The notes below the pieces were generated by a model that saw only the letters and a program-made list of their open reading frames with translations, had not been told where the DNA came from and ran no database searches. The position numbers and the translations under genes are program-made. A stretch of DNA of 64,000 bases. Source: Mycobacterium sp. KBS0706 (GTDB lineage: Bacteria; Pseudomonadota; Alphaproteobacteria; DSM-16000; Inquilinaceae). The stretch spans positions 48,862 through 112,861 of the forward strand of contig NZ_VCCH02000017.1 of the NCBI RefSeq assembly GCF_005938675.2, in the 5' to 3' direction. This document shows positions 52,283-60,934 of the stretch, piece after piece; the stretch's first letter is position 1; each line of letters opens with the position of its first letter.

Positions 52283-53223
52283 CGCGCCGCCGCCATGCCG
52301 AAGCGGCGCAACATCACCGCGGCGATGATGATCGCGCCGGTGACCATCTTCTGGAAGAAGGGATCGACATTGAGGATGGTCAGCCCGTTCGCCAGCACCG
52401 CGATGATGGCGACGCCGACCGCGGTGCCGAGCACGTTCGGCCGGCCGCCGCGGAAGGCGGTCATGCCGAGGAAGACGGCGGCATAGGCCGGCAGCAGCAG
52501 GCTTTCGCCCATGGTGTGCTGGACACTGCCCAGCCGCGCCGCCAGCAGCACCCCGGCCAGGCCCGACAGGGCGGCGGAGAGGGCGAAGACGGCGACCACC
52601 GGCCGGCCGATCGGCACGCCCGACAGGCGCGCCGCCTCGCGGTTGCTGCCGATCGCGATCAGCCGCCGGCCGAACACGGTCAGCGCCAGGGTGCCGCCGG
52701 CCGCGAGCAGCACCGCCAGCATCCACAGCGTCAGCACCGGCACCGGTCCGGCCGCAGCCCGGGCCAGCGCGGTGAAGCCCGGCGGAATGCCCTGGAACAG
52801 GCTGGCGCCGCCGGACAGCCAGTAGGCGACGCCCGAGGCGATGGTGCCGAGCGCCAGGGTGGCGATGAAGGACGGCGCCCGGAGGCCGTGCACCACCAGC
52901 CCGTTCAGCACGCCGACGGCGGCACAGGCCAGCAGCGTCAGCAGGATCGCCGGGCCGGGGCCGGCGCCGGCGGCCAACAGCTTGACCACCAGCACGCCGG
53001 ACAGCGAGGCGACGAAGCCGACCGACAGGTCGAACTCGCCGATCACCATGACGAAGGTCGCGGCGGCGGCGGCGATCGCCAGGATCGCCATCTGCTGGGT
53101 GACGTTGAGCAAGTTGGCGGCGGTGGCGAAGGCATCCGGCCGCGCCAGGCCGAAGCCGAGCACGATCGCCACCAGCGCCACCGGCGTGCCGAAGCGCTCG
53201 ACCAGCCGCGCCTCAGCCGCCAC
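52279..53223 (-). CDS. Sugar ABC importer permease (RbsC type)
   Basis: A 314-residue permease with about nine helices: FVMVIGEFDLSVGFVASLSG, RAPSFIATLALGTIASGVAY, LIAIGSNREAARLSGVPIGR and FLGMTAFRGGRPNVLGTAVG. GTG 53223 is chosen (GGGAG eight bases upstream); a TTG at 53238 is an alternative. It overlaps the kinase gene by four bases. No ATPase gene lies in this operon. Confidence 0.9.
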   Translation of the reverse strand: MAAEARLVERFGTPVALVAIVLGFGLARPDAFATAANLLNVTQQMAILAIAAAAATFVMVIGEFDLSVGFVASLSGVLVVKLLAAGAGPGPAILLTLLACAAVGVLNGLVVHGLRAPSFIATLALGTIASGVAYWLSGGASLFQGIPPGFTALARAAAGPVPVLTLWMLAVLLAAGGTLALTVFGRRLIAIGSNREAARLSGVPIGRPVVAVFALSAALSGLAGVLLAARLGSVQHTMGESLLLPAYAAVFLGMTAFRGGRPNVLGTAVGVAIIAVLANGLTILNVDPFFQKMVTGAIIIAAVMLRRFGMAAAR

Positions 53224-53246
53224 GGCGCGGTCTCCCAAAATGGGTC

Positions 53247-53413
53247 TTCCCTCCCCTCGCGGGAGGGGGATAGGGGGAGGGGGTTTTCGCCGTCAGGGCC
53301 GGCCTGGACTCCGACGAGCCGGCCCCGACCGCGAAGCCTGTGCCTTGCGCATTCGCGCGCGGACGCGCGCAGACCCCTCCCCCTACCCCCCTCCCGCAAG
53401 GGGAGGGGGGACT
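53247..53413. repeat. G-rich palindromic repeats between binding protein and permease genes
   Basis: Two G/C hairpin blocks face each other: one around 53251-53270 (CTCCCCTCGCGGGAGGGG) followed by GATAGGGGGAGGGGG, and the inverted form around 53371-53412 (CCCCTCCCCCTAC ... CTCCCGCAAGGGGAGGGG). The core matches the inner hairpin of the element after regA. It separates binding-protein and permease genes and may give differential expression. Confidence 0.65.
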
Positions 53414-53445
53414 AGAAAGGAGCAGGTTCTCATTCCGAACACAGC

Positions 53446-54363
53446 TCACGGGCAGGTCACGCCCAGGCTCTCGCGCGTGATCAGCGTGCCGGGGGCGTAG
53501 AGCTCGGCCGCGTCCGGCTTGCCGCCGGCGAAGACCTTGGCCATCTGGCCGGCCGTGATCGTCGCCATCTCGGCGAAGTTCTGCCGCACCGTGGCGATGA
53601 AGGGCGTGCATTGCCGGATCAGCTCCACCGCCTGCGGGTTGCCGTCGATGCCGGCGATGACGATGTCGGTCCGCCCGGCCGCCTGCAGCGCCAGCAGCGC
53701 GCCGATGCCGGGCTCGTCCCAGGCCGCCCAGACGGCGTCGATCGCGCCCGGCGCCGGGTTGGCGGCCAGCATCGCCTCCATGGCGTTGCGGCTGTCGTCG
53801 ATCTGGCCCGGCACCTGGACGTAGTGGTCGGCCACCTGGCGGATGCCCGGCGCCGCCTGCAGCGCCTCGTCCAGCGCGATCTCGCGCTGATGCACGCCGG
53901 GATGGGCGGAATGGAAGAAGCGGACGATCGTGCCCTTGCCGCCCAGCCGGCCGAACAGATGCTCGGTCATGGTCTTGCCGAGGGCATGGTTGTCCGAGGT
54001 GACGTTCAGCGTCACCCCCGGTCCCGTCGCCCCGTCGATGGCGAAGACCGGGATGCCGGCGGCCGCGGCCTTGCCGACCTGGTCCTGGATCTGCGCCGGG
54101 TTGATCGAGACCAGCAGGATGGCGCCGGTGCGGGCGTTGACCACATCCTCGACCCGGCTGGCCAGGGCACCGAAATCGCCGGCGGTGTCGACCACCGACA
54201 CGGTCCAGCCGCGCTTCTCGGCATCGGCCTTGAAGGTCTCGACCATCTCCCCGGTGGCGACGGCCGAGAGATAGGGCGTCAGCACCGACACCGTCTCGGC
54301 CACGGCCGGACCTGCCGTTCCGATCATGGCCACCGAGGCAATCGCCCCGATCCATCCCCGCAT
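53446..54363 (-). CDS. Sugar ABC importer periplasmic binding protein
   Basis: A 305-residue RbsB-like protein with a Sec signal (GAIASVAMIGTAGPAVA, cleavage before ETVSVL). Typical parts are NARTGAILLVSINPAQIQDQ, GIPVFAIDGATGPGVTLNVT, DAVWAAWDEPGIGALLALQA and DIVIAGIDGNPQAVELIRQC. ATG 54363 has GAGGGG upstream. Order binder-permease-kinase on one transcript suggests import and phosphorylation of one sugar or polyol. Confidence 0.9.
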   Translation of the reverse strand: MRGWIGAIASVAMIGTAGPAVAETVSVLTPYLSAVATGEMVETFKADAEKRGWTVSVVDTAGDFGALASRVEDVVNARTGAILLVSINPAQIQDQVGKAAAAGIPVFAIDGATGPGVTLNVTSDNHALGKTMTEHLFGRLGGKGTIVRFFHSAHPGVHQREIALDEALQAAPGIRQVADHYVQVPGQIDDSRNAMEAMLAANPAPGAIDAVWAAWDEPGIGALLALQAAGRTDIVIAGIDGNPQAVELIRQCTPFIATVRQNFAEMATITAGQMAKVFAGGKPDAAELYAPGTLITRESLGVTCP

Positions 54364-54488
54364 CGTCAGCCCCTCCGCATGTTTTCGCCTGTCTAGCCCC
54401 TCCGCCCGGGGCTGACAACGACCGTGCCGCTTGCCTGCGGCGGACCCAGCCCGCACTGTGGCGCCGGCAGAGTCGGAGCGACACAATC

Positions 54489-54812
54489 ATGGCTTTCCAG
54501 AACGCGCCGCGGGCGGTGCCGACCGTGCAGCAGGACGACGGCACCGTCCGGATCACGCGCTGGGACTTCGAGCCCGGCGCCGCGACCGGCTGGCACCAGC
54601 ACGGCTTCCCCTATTTCGTAATCATGCTGCGCGCCGGGACGCTGCGGATTCACGACGGCGAGACCGAGACCGACGTGCCGCTGGCGGAGGGCCAGTCCTA
54701 CATGCGCCCCGCCGGCATCCGCCACGACGTGATGAACGGCTCGCCGCACCCGATCGCCTTCGTCGAGATCGAGATCAAGCGGCCGGGCGCCCTCGATGGC
54801 TGGACCGTCTGA
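54489..54812 (+). CDS. Small cupin protein
   Basis: A 107-residue single cupin domain: RWDFEPGAATGWHQHGFPYF gives the metal-binding histidines, GTLRIHDGE and LAEGQSYMRPAGIRHDVMNG the second motif. Such proteins bind metal and small acids or sugars. ATG 54489 is preceded by GGAG at a suitable distance. Its last 17 bases overlap the PseG-like gene, so they are probably coexpressed, though no shared pathway is evident. Confidence 0.85.
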   Translation: MAFQNAPRAVPTVQQDDGTVRITRWDFEPGAATGWHQHGFPYFVIMLRAGTLRIHDGETETDVPLAEGQSYMRPAGIRHDVMNGSPHPIAFVEIEIKRPGALDGWTV

Positions 54813-55851
54813 GAGCAGCGCCGGGCCTCGCATCGCCTTCCGGCTGGAGGCTTCCGCGCCGATCGGCGGCGGCCATGCGATGCGCTGCCTGTCCCTGGCC
54901 CGGGCCCTGGCCGATCGCGGCGCGGACTGCCTGTTCCTGGTGAATGGCGACGCCGCTTCGGTGGTGCCCGCCCTGGCCGCAATCGCCTGCCGCGTGGTCG
55001 AAGCAGCCCCCGAGGCGGCGGTGAGGGCGGTCCATGCGGCCTGGCCGGACGGGGCCGACGCGGCGATCTGCGACCTCTACCGCTGGACGGCGCCGGAGGA
55101 GCGGGCCTTCGCCGCCGCGGCCCGGCGCCTGCTGGTGATCGACGACCTGGTCGCGGCGCCGCATCATTGCGACTGGCTGCTGAACCAGAATTTCGGCACC
55201 GATCCGGCCGGCTATGACGGGCTGCTGCCGCCCGGCTGCCGGCGGCTGGTCGGCCTCGGCTACGCCCTGCTGCGCCCGGATTTCGCGACGCTGCGGCCGG
55301 CGGCGCTGGCGCGGCGCGCGGAGATGGGGCGCCCGCAGACGATCCTGGTGTCGCTCGGCCTGACCGATGTCGGCGGCATCACCGGCCGGGTCTGCGCCGC
55401 CCTGGCGACGATCCCGGATTTCGCCCGCGCCGAGGTGGTGCTGGGTCCGGTCGCGCCCAGCATCGACCGGGTGCGGGCGATCGCCGCCGTGGATCCGCGC
55501 TTCCGCTGCCATGTCGGGCTGGAGAACATGGCGCGGGCGATGCTGGAGGCCGACGTGGCGATCGGGGCGATGGGCAGCAGCTCGTGGGAGCGCTGCTGCC
55601 TCGCCCTGCCGACACTGGCGGTCACCCTGGCCGACAACCAGCGGCCGACGGCGCAGGCCCTGGCCGAATCCGGCATCGTCGCCCTGGCCGGCGACGCGGC
55701 GGCGCTGGACGACGCCGCGCTGCAGGCGGCGATCGCGGCCTTCCTCGACGATACCGAGAGACTGCACCGCCTGTCCCGCGCCTCCGCCGCGCTGTGCGAC
55801 GGGCTGGGTGCCGGGCGGGTCGCGACCGCGCTGCTGGAGGGGCTGGCCTGA
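54796..55851 (+). CDS. pseG: PseG-like UDP-sugar hydrolase
   Basis: A 351-residue GT-B-fold protein similar to PseG, which removes UDP from UDP-2,4-diacetamido-2,4,6-trideoxy-beta-L-altrose in pseudaminic acid synthesis. Conserved parts are GGGHAMRCLSLARALA (putative catalytic H27), LVIDDLVAAPHHCDWLLNQN and the late block GAMGSSSWERCCLALPTLAV. ATG 54796 overlaps the cupin gene. No other pse gene is in the window, so the assignment is to family, and the true substrate may differ. Confidence 0.8.
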   Translation: MAGPSESSAGPRIAFRLEASAPIGGGHAMRCLSLARALADRGADCLFLVNGDAASVVPALAAIACRVVEAAPEAAVRAVHAAWPDGADAAICDLYRWTAPEERAFAAAARRLLVIDDLVAAPHHCDWLLNQNFGTDPAGYDGLLPPGCRRLVGLGYALLRPDFATLRPAALARRAEMGRPQTILVSLGLTDVGGITGRVCAALATIPDFARAEVVLGPVAPSIDRVRAIAAVDPRFRCHVGLENMARAMLEADVAIGAMGSSSWERCCLALPTLAVTLADNQRPTAQALAESGIVALAGDAAALDDAALQAAIAAFLDDTERLHRLSRASAALCDGLGAGRVATALLEGLA

Positions 55852-55862
55852 CAGCCCCTCCA
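55835..55862. terminator. Hairpin at the end of pseG-like gene, facing dodecin
   Basis: A perfect 11-bp stem (55835-55845 with 55852-55862, core GGAGGGGCTG) around the loop GCCTGA, containing the PseG stop codon. It lies just before the convergent dodecin stop. No T-run, so termination is uncertain, but position and symmetry suit a bidirectional terminator. Confidence 0.45.
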
Positions 55863-55872
55863 AGGCACGGGG

Positions 55873-56082
55873 CTACTTCTCGTCGTAGCGGAAGCCGAGG
55901 CTCAGAACGACCTGATAGTGTGCGACCTTGCCATCCTTCAGATGGCCGCGGATCTGCTTCACCTCGAACCATTCGAGGTTGCGCAGGGTCTTCGACGCGG
56001 TGGCGACGGCACCCTGGATCGCGTCCTCGAGACCTATCTCGGACGAGCCGGCGAGCTCGGTGATGGCATAGGTACGGCCCAT
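55873..56082 (-). CDS. Dodecin family flavin-binding protein
   Basis: A 69-residue dodecin: ITELAGSSEIGLEDAIQGAV, ATASKTLRNLEWFEVKQIRG (tryptophan W38 stacks on flavin) and HYQVVLSLGFRYDEK. Dodecins form hollow dodecamers that store or buffer FMN or riboflavin. Strong AGGAGGA precedes ATG 56082. It stands alone, convergent with PseG and downstream of the UdgX gene. Confidence 0.93.
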   Translation of the reverse strand: MGRTYAITELAGSSEIGLEDAIQGAVATASKTLRNLEWFEVKQIRGHLKDGKVAHYQVVLSLGFRYDEK

Positions 56083-56127
56083 GGTCGATCTCCTCCTTCG
56101 GTCCGGACGGGCAGGATTGCCGCCGGT

Positions 56128-56724
56128 TCACCGCGAAAGTGTGAGCGCATCGGCGACAACCGCCAAATCCTTCAGGAAAGCTGCATAGGCCAAGCGCCGC
56201 GCTTCGGCATCCGGCACCCGCAACAGCGAGGACGGATGCACCGTGATCAGGCCCGGCAGGTCCGGCGCCAGGTCGAACACCCGGCCGCGAGTCTTGCCGA
56301 TCGCCAGCGGCCGCCCCGCCAGCGCCCGCGCCGCGGTGGCGCCGAGAGCCACGGTCAGGCGGGGGCGGATCACGGCCAGCTCGCGGTCGAGCCACCATTT
56401 GCAGCGGTCGATCTCGAAGGCGTTCGGCTTCTTGTGCAGGCGGCGCTTGCCGCGCGGCGCGAATTTGAAGTGCTTGACCGCATTGGTGATGTAGGCGCGG
56501 TCGCGCGGGATCCCGGCCTCGGCCAGCGCCTGGTCGAAGATCCGCCCGGCCGGGCCGACGAAGGGCCGGCCCTGCTGGTCCTCCAGGTCGCCCGGCTGCT
56601 CGCCGACGAAGACGATCGCGGCGTCGGCCGGGCCTTCGCCGAACACCGTCCGCGTCGCCGCCTTGTACAGCGGGCAGCGCGTGCAGCCGCGCGCCTCGGC
56701 CGCCAGGGACTCCAGTGATGCCAT
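56128..56724 (-). CDS. udgX: UdgX-type uracil-DNA glycosylase
   Basis: A 198-residue uracil-DNA glycosylase superfamily protein. Motif GEQPG (41-45), C-terminal motif HPSSLLR (163-169) and, decisively, the R-loop KRRLHKKP (93-100) with H97, the histidine that in UdgX becomes covalently bound to the uracil-derived abasic site. Cysteines C14, C17 and C108 suit the iron-sulphur cluster of the family. ATG 56724 fits MASLESLAAEARGC; the frame continues upstream without coding character. Confidence 0.9.
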   Translation of the reverse strand: MASLESLAAEARGCTRCPLYKAATRTVFGEGPADAAIVFVGEQPGDLEDQQGRPFVGPAGRIFDQALAEAGIPRDRAYITNAVKHFKFAPRGKRRLHKKPNAFEIDRCKWWLDRELAVIRPRLTVALGATAARALAGRPLAIGKTRGRVFDLAPDLPGLITVHPSSLLRVPDAEARRLAYAAFLKDLAVVADALTLSR

Positions 56725-57251
56725 GTCTGGGCAACAGCCCCGGTACAAGGCGCGTTCCGGCGGCGCCGTGCAGAGCGCCCAGATGTTCGGCCGCGTCCGT
56801 CGCAGACCATCCCCTCGGCCGGTGTCTACATCGACACCATCACGATCCGGAGCCTGCCGGCGGGTCCGGCACGGTGCCGGGCTGATCGCCGGCAGCCGTC
56901 GGCCGCAGACCCGGCCGACCGGATTCCAATAGTCGGGAACACCGTCCTGTGGCGAATACAATAGACCAAGACTCGCCTAATACAGAAAGCCGGCGGCGGA
57001 TATTCGCGAACCCCATTGACCACCGAGCTGGACCACCGGGTGCAAGACGGCGCCGCCGAGCACCCGGACCGGCCGCCGAGATCATGTCATCTTCTTCTTG
57101 CCATGGCGGCAAAACCCGCCCCATCATGGGCGGTCACTCCGGTTCGGATGGCCGGCCGACCGCATCCGCGGTCATGGATCGTTGCCCTCTCGGTGACCGA
57201 CTGACGCGTCGCGCGCTTACGCGCGGCGCCATCTATCCTGGGAGGCAAGCG
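56725..57251. other. Intergenic region upstream of cold-shock gene
   Basis: A 527-base stretch with no supported gene; frames crossing it lack ribosome sites and recognisable sequence. It separates the divergent udgX and cold-shock genes. Cold-shock genes often carry a long structured 5' leader; the last 150 bases could be one, but I cannot show a specific structure. Confidence 0.35.
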
Positions 57252-57461
57252 ATGCCGATCGGCACCGTGAAGTGGTTCAACAGCACCAAGGGTTTCGGGT
57301 TCATCCAGCCGGAGAATGGCGGGCCGGATGTGTTCGTCCACATCTCCGCCGTCGAGCGCGCCGGGCTGCGCGGCCTGAACGAGGGCCAGAAGATCTCCTA
57401 TGAGGAGCAGATGGACCCGCGCCGCAACAAGTCGTCGGCCGAGAACCTGAAGGCCGTCTGA
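57252..57461 (+). CDS. cspA: Cold-shock protein (CspA family)
   Basis: A 69-residue single cold-shock domain with both RNA-binding motifs: [12 protein letters not shown] (RNP1) and DVFVHISAV (RNP2), followed by [12 protein letters not shown]. It binds single-stranded RNA/DNA and melts mRNA structure, mostly in the cold or in stationary phase. ATG 57252 has GGGAGG upstream; a longer frame from 56949 is not part of the protein. Which paralogue (CspA-like) cannot be decided. Confidence 0.93.
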   Translation: MPIGTVKWFNSTKGFGFIQPENGGPDVFVHISAVERAGLRGLNEGQKISYEEQMDPRRNKSSAENLKAV

Positions 57462-57468
57462 CCTTCGA

Positions 57469-58302
57469 TCAACCGTCAGCGGGGTCTGGCGCCCGCCCGC
57501 CCAGGGCGCGCGTCAGATCCCGCGCGGTGTCGCGCAGCAGCGGGCCCAGCGCCGCCGCCCGCTCCGCGGTCAGCCGGGTGGCCAGGCCGGAGACCGAGAT
57601 CGCGCACAGCGCCTCGCCCTGCGCGTCATGCACCACGGCGGCGACGCAGCGCAGGCCGGTGACGAACTCCTCGTCGTCGACCGCATAGCCGTGCGTCCGC
57701 ACCCGGGCCAGCTCCGCCGCAAGGCCGGCGGCGCCGGTCAGCGACCGCGGCGTCAGACGCGGCAGGCCGTGCCGGGCCACCAGCGCGGCGACATCGGCCT
57801 CGGAATAGGTCGACAGGATCGCCTTGCCCATGCCGGAGGACGCCATCGGCGCGCGGCCGCCGACCCGGGTGATGGCGCGCATGATCTCGCGGCTCTCGAC
57901 CTGGGTCAGGCACACCATTTCGCCGTCGTCGGCGACGCCGAGATTGGCGGTCTCCCGCGTCTGGTCGCGCAGCCGGCGCAGGAACGGCAGAGCCGGGGCG
58001 ACGAAGTTGCGCTGCCGCACGAAGGCCGAGCCGACGGCGAAGGCCTGCCGGCCCATATGCCACATCCCGTCCGACGGGTCGAACTGCACGAAGCGGCGCT
58101 GCTCCAGCGTCGTCAGCAGGCGGTGCACGGTCGAGGGCGACAGGCGGGTGCGCAGCGCAAGGTCGGTCAGCCGCGTGCCCTCCTCGTCCTCGCCCAGCGC
58201 CTCGAGCAGCGACAGCGCCCGCTCCACCGACTGCACGCTGCCCGACCTCGGGCCCGACCGGGGAGCGCCTTCCTTGGCCGGCGCCGATCGCCTTTCTCTC
58301 AT
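57469..58302 (-). CDS. IclR-family transcriptional regulator
   Basis: A 277-residue regulator: winged helix (VQSVERALSLLEALGEDEEG, LALRTRLSPSTVHRLLTTLE) and an effector domain with RVGGRAPMASSGMGKAILST, DDEEFVTGLRCVAAVVHD and ALCAISVSGL. ATG 58302 begins MRERRSAP, with a basic N-terminal extension of about 25 residues. It is divergent from malate synthase G, 174 bases apart, and likely controls it, as IclR does for the glyoxylate shunt in other bacteria. Confidence 0.92.
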   Translation of the reverse strand: MRERRSAPAKEGAPRSGPRSGSVQSVERALSLLEALGEDEEGTRLTDLALRTRLSPSTVHRLLTTLEQRRFVQFDPSDGMWHMGRQAFAVGSAFVRQRNFVAPALPFLRRLRDQTRETANLGVADDGEMVCLTQVESREIMRAITRVGGRAPMASSGMGKAILSTYSEADVAALVARHGLPRLTPRSLTGAAGLAAELARVRTHGYAVDDEEFVTGLRCVAAVVHDAQGEALCAISVSGLATRLTAERAAALGPLLRDTARDLTRALGGRAPDPADG

Positions 58303-58379
58303 GACTCCATCCGACCTGAGGCCGTGTCCGGCGGGACGCCGCCCCGCCCAAGGCTGTAGAATGTTCATAGCATCGCGCG

Positions 58380-58399
58380 GTTTCCGCATCGCGGGAAAC
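58380..58399. promoter_or_regulatory. Candidate IclR operator
   Basis: GTTTCC and GGAAAC are inverted around eight bases in the 173-base intergenic region between the iclR-type gene and glcB. The TTTCC/GGAAA half-sites resemble those bound by IclR-family proteins. The site could serve both genes. Confidence 0.4.
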
Positions 58400-58475
58400 T
58401 TGCCCCCGCACGCTGGACCGCGCGCGGCCGTTCGACTAGCCGGATGAGCATGATCCTCCAACCACGGCGCTGCAC

Positions 58476-60644
58476 ATGACCTCCTATGTTTCCCGGCACA
58501 GCTTGAAGGTGGCCTCGTCCCTGGCCGATCTGGTCGAGACCGGGATCGCCCCCGGCACCGGCGTCGACCCGGACGCGGTCTGGCGCCACTTCGCCGCGAT
58601 CGTGGCGGAGCTCGGCCCGGTCAACCGGGCGCTGCTGGCGGAGCGGGACCGGCTGCAGCAGCAGATCGATGCCTGGCACCAGGAGCGGCGGGGGCAGGTC
58701 CTGGACCCGGCCGAGTACCGCGCCTTCCTGACCGGCATCGGCTATCTGCGCGAGGAGGGGCCGGACTTCGCCATCGACACCGGCAATGTCGACCCGGAGA
58801 TCGCCACCATCGCCGGGCCGCAGCTGGTGGTGCCGGTGATGAACGGGCGCTTCGCCCTGAACGCCGCCAATGCCCGCTGGGGCAGCCTGTACGACGCGCT
58901 CTACGGCACCGACGCGATCCCGCAGACCGGCGACCTGGCGCCCGGTGCCGGCTTCAACCGCAAGCGCGGCCAGGCCGTGTTCGCCGAGGCGGCACGGCTG
59001 CTGGACACGGCCATCCCGCTCGTCGCCGGCAGCCACAGCCAGGTGGCAGAGTATCGCCTGGCCGGTGCGACACTGGAGATCGCGCTCGCCGACGGATCGA
59101 TCACCACGCTGGCCGATCCGGCGCAGTTCGTCGGCCATGCCGGTGAGGACGGCAAGCGCCGCCTGCTGTTCCGCAACCACAACCTGCATGTCGAGCTGCA
59201 GATCGACCGGTCGCACCCGATCGGCGCCGACAACCCGTCGGGCGTCAAGGACGTGGTGCTGGAGGCGGCGATCACCACCATCCAGGACTGCGAGGATTCG
59301 GTCGCGGCGGTCGACGCCGAGGACAAGGTCGCGGTCTACCGCAACTGGCTGGGGCTGATGACGGGCGACCTGGCCGAGACCTTCGCCAAGGCCGGCAAGA
59401 CCATGACCCGCCGGCTGGCCGATGACCGGACCTACACCGCGGTCGGTGGCGGCACGCTGACCCTGCCCGGCCGGAGTCTGATGCTGGTCCGCAATGTCGG
59501 CCATCTGATGACCACCGACGCGGTGCTGGACCAGGAGGGCCGCGAGGTGCCGGAGGGCTTCCTCGACGCGCTGGTCACCGCGTTCTGCGCCATCCACGAC
59601 CTGCGGAAGACCACAGGCCCGCGCAACAGCCGGGCCGGCAGCGTCTACATCGTCAAGCCGAAGATGCACGGGCCAGATGAGGCGGCGCTGACCGACGCGC
59701 TGTTCGGCCGGGTCGAGGATGCGCTGGGCCTGCCGCGCCACACGCTGAAGGTCGGCGTGATGGACGAGGAGCGGCGGACCACCGTCAACCTCAAGGAGTG
59801 CATGCGCGCGGTGCAGCACCGCCTGGTGTTCATCAACACCGGCTTCCTCGACCGCACCGGCGACGAGATCCACACCAGCATGCTGGCCGGCCCGGTGCTG
59901 CCGAAGGGCGACATCAAGGACGCTGTCTGGCTGTCCGCCTATGAGGACAACAATGTCGACCAGGGCCTGGCCGCCGGGTTGAAGGGCCGGGCGCAGATCG
60001 GCAAGGGCATGTGGGCCAAGCCCGATGCCATGGCCGAGATGCTCGCCGCCAAGATCGGCCATCCCCGCGCCGGGGCCAACACCGCCTGGGTGCCGTCGCC
60101 GACCGCGGCGGTGCTGCACGCGACGCATTACCACGCGGTCGACGTGGCGGCGCGGCAGGAGGAGCTCAAGTCCCGGCCCAAGGCGAAGCTGGACGCGATC
60201 CTGACCCCGCCGCTGCTGGGCGGCCGCAACCTGGCGGCGGAGCAGGTGCAGCGCGAGCTGGACAACAACGCCCAGGGCATCCTCGGTTACGTCGTGCGCT
60301 GGATCGACCAGGGCATCGGCTGCTCCAAGGTGCCGGACATCAACGATATCGGGCTGATGGAGGATCGCGCCACGCTGCGCATCTCGTCCCAGCACATCGC
60401 CAACTGGCTGAAGCACGGGCTGTGCACGGAAGACCAGGTGCGGCAGACGATGCGGCGCATGGCGGCGGTCGTGGACGGCCAGAATTCCGGCGACCCGCTG
60501 TACCGGCCGATGGCGCCGGATTTCGACCGCAGCATCGCCTTCCAGGCGGCGCTGGACCTGGTGCTGCTGGGCCTCGACCAGCCCAACGGCTACACCGAGC
60601 CGATCCTGCACCGCCGCCGCCGCGAGGCGAAGGCGGCGGGCTGA
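58476..60644 (+). CDS. glcB: Malate synthase G
   Basis: A 722-residue enzyme (E. coli GlcB is 723) that condenses glyoxylate with acetyl-CoA to malate. Clear GlcB blocks: [37 protein letters not shown] (glyoxylate-binding region), [59 protein letters not shown] and [22 protein letters not shown] 58476 follows the family N-terminus ([20 protein letters not shown]); no strong ribosome site. It works in glycolate/glyoxylate use; no isocitrate lyase is nearby. Confidence 0.96.
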   Translation: MTSYVSRHSLKVASSLADLVETGIAPGTGVDPDAVWRHFAAIVAELGPVNRALLAERDRLQQQIDAWHQERRGQVLDPAEYRAFLTGIGYLREEGPDFAIDTGNVDPEIATIAGPQLVVPVMNGRFALNAANARWGSLYDALYGTDAIPQTGDLAPGAGFNRKRGQAVFAEAARLLDTAIPLVAGSHSQVAEYRLAGATLEIALADGSITTLADPAQFVGHAGEDGKRRLLFRNHNLHVELQIDRSHPIGADNPSGVKDVVLEAAITTIQDCEDSVAAVDAEDKVAVYRNWLGLMTGDLAETFAKAGKTMTRRLADDRTYTAVGGGTLTLPGRSLMLVRNVGHLMTTDAVLDQEGREVPEGFLDALVTAFCAIHDLRKTTGPRNSRAGSVYIVKPKMHGPDEAALTDALFGRVEDALGLPRHTLKVGVMDEERRTTVNLKECMRAVQHRLVFINTGFLDRTGDEIHTSMLAGPVLPKGDIKDAVWLSAYEDNNVDQGLAAGLKGRAQIGKGMWAKPDAMAEMLAAKIGHPRAGANTAWVPSPTAAVLHATHYHAVDVAARQEELKSRPKAKLDAILTPPLLGGRNLAAEQVQRELDNNAQGILGYVVRWIDQGIGCSKVPDINDIGLMEDRATLRISSQHIANWLKHGLCTEDQVRQTMRRMAAVVDGQNSGDPLYRPMAPDFDRSIAFQAALDLVLLGLDQPNGYTEPILHRRRREAKAAG

Positions 60645-60873
60645 ACCGAGAGCACCGGCGGCGAGGCAGCTGATCGGGGGCGTCTCGCCGCCGGCTCCCG
60701 ATCTCGTGCCCGAGACCAGTTCCGCTGCTCAGGTGGGGTCCAGCAGCGGCAACTCCAGACAGTGCCCGACACCCGACGGCGCGTCAGTTCGGCCGATCGG
60801 ATGCATCTTGGGATCGCCATGCGCCCTGTGGAGGACCCACCCCCACAGGATGACGAAAACCTGCCCGCGCCTT

Positions 60874-60898
60874 AATTCATAAAACCGTTTGACGAATT
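60874..60898. promoter_or_regulatory. Candidate operator upstream of ROK repressor
   Basis: A 25-base near-palindrome centred on C60886: ends AATTC and GAATT, centre AAAAC and GTTTG, with two mismatched pairs. TTGACG (60889-60894) could be a -35 box inside it. The ROK gene starts at 60935; the site is a natural candidate for autoregulation. Confidence 0.45.
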
Positions 60899-60934
60899 CC
60901 CGCGCCGGGATCACGCTTCGGGTCGGGAGGCTGC

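Noticed and set aside
56949..57251. N-terminal extension of the cold-shock protein
   Set aside because: Cold-shock domain begins exactly at the ATG at 57252, which has its own ribosome site.
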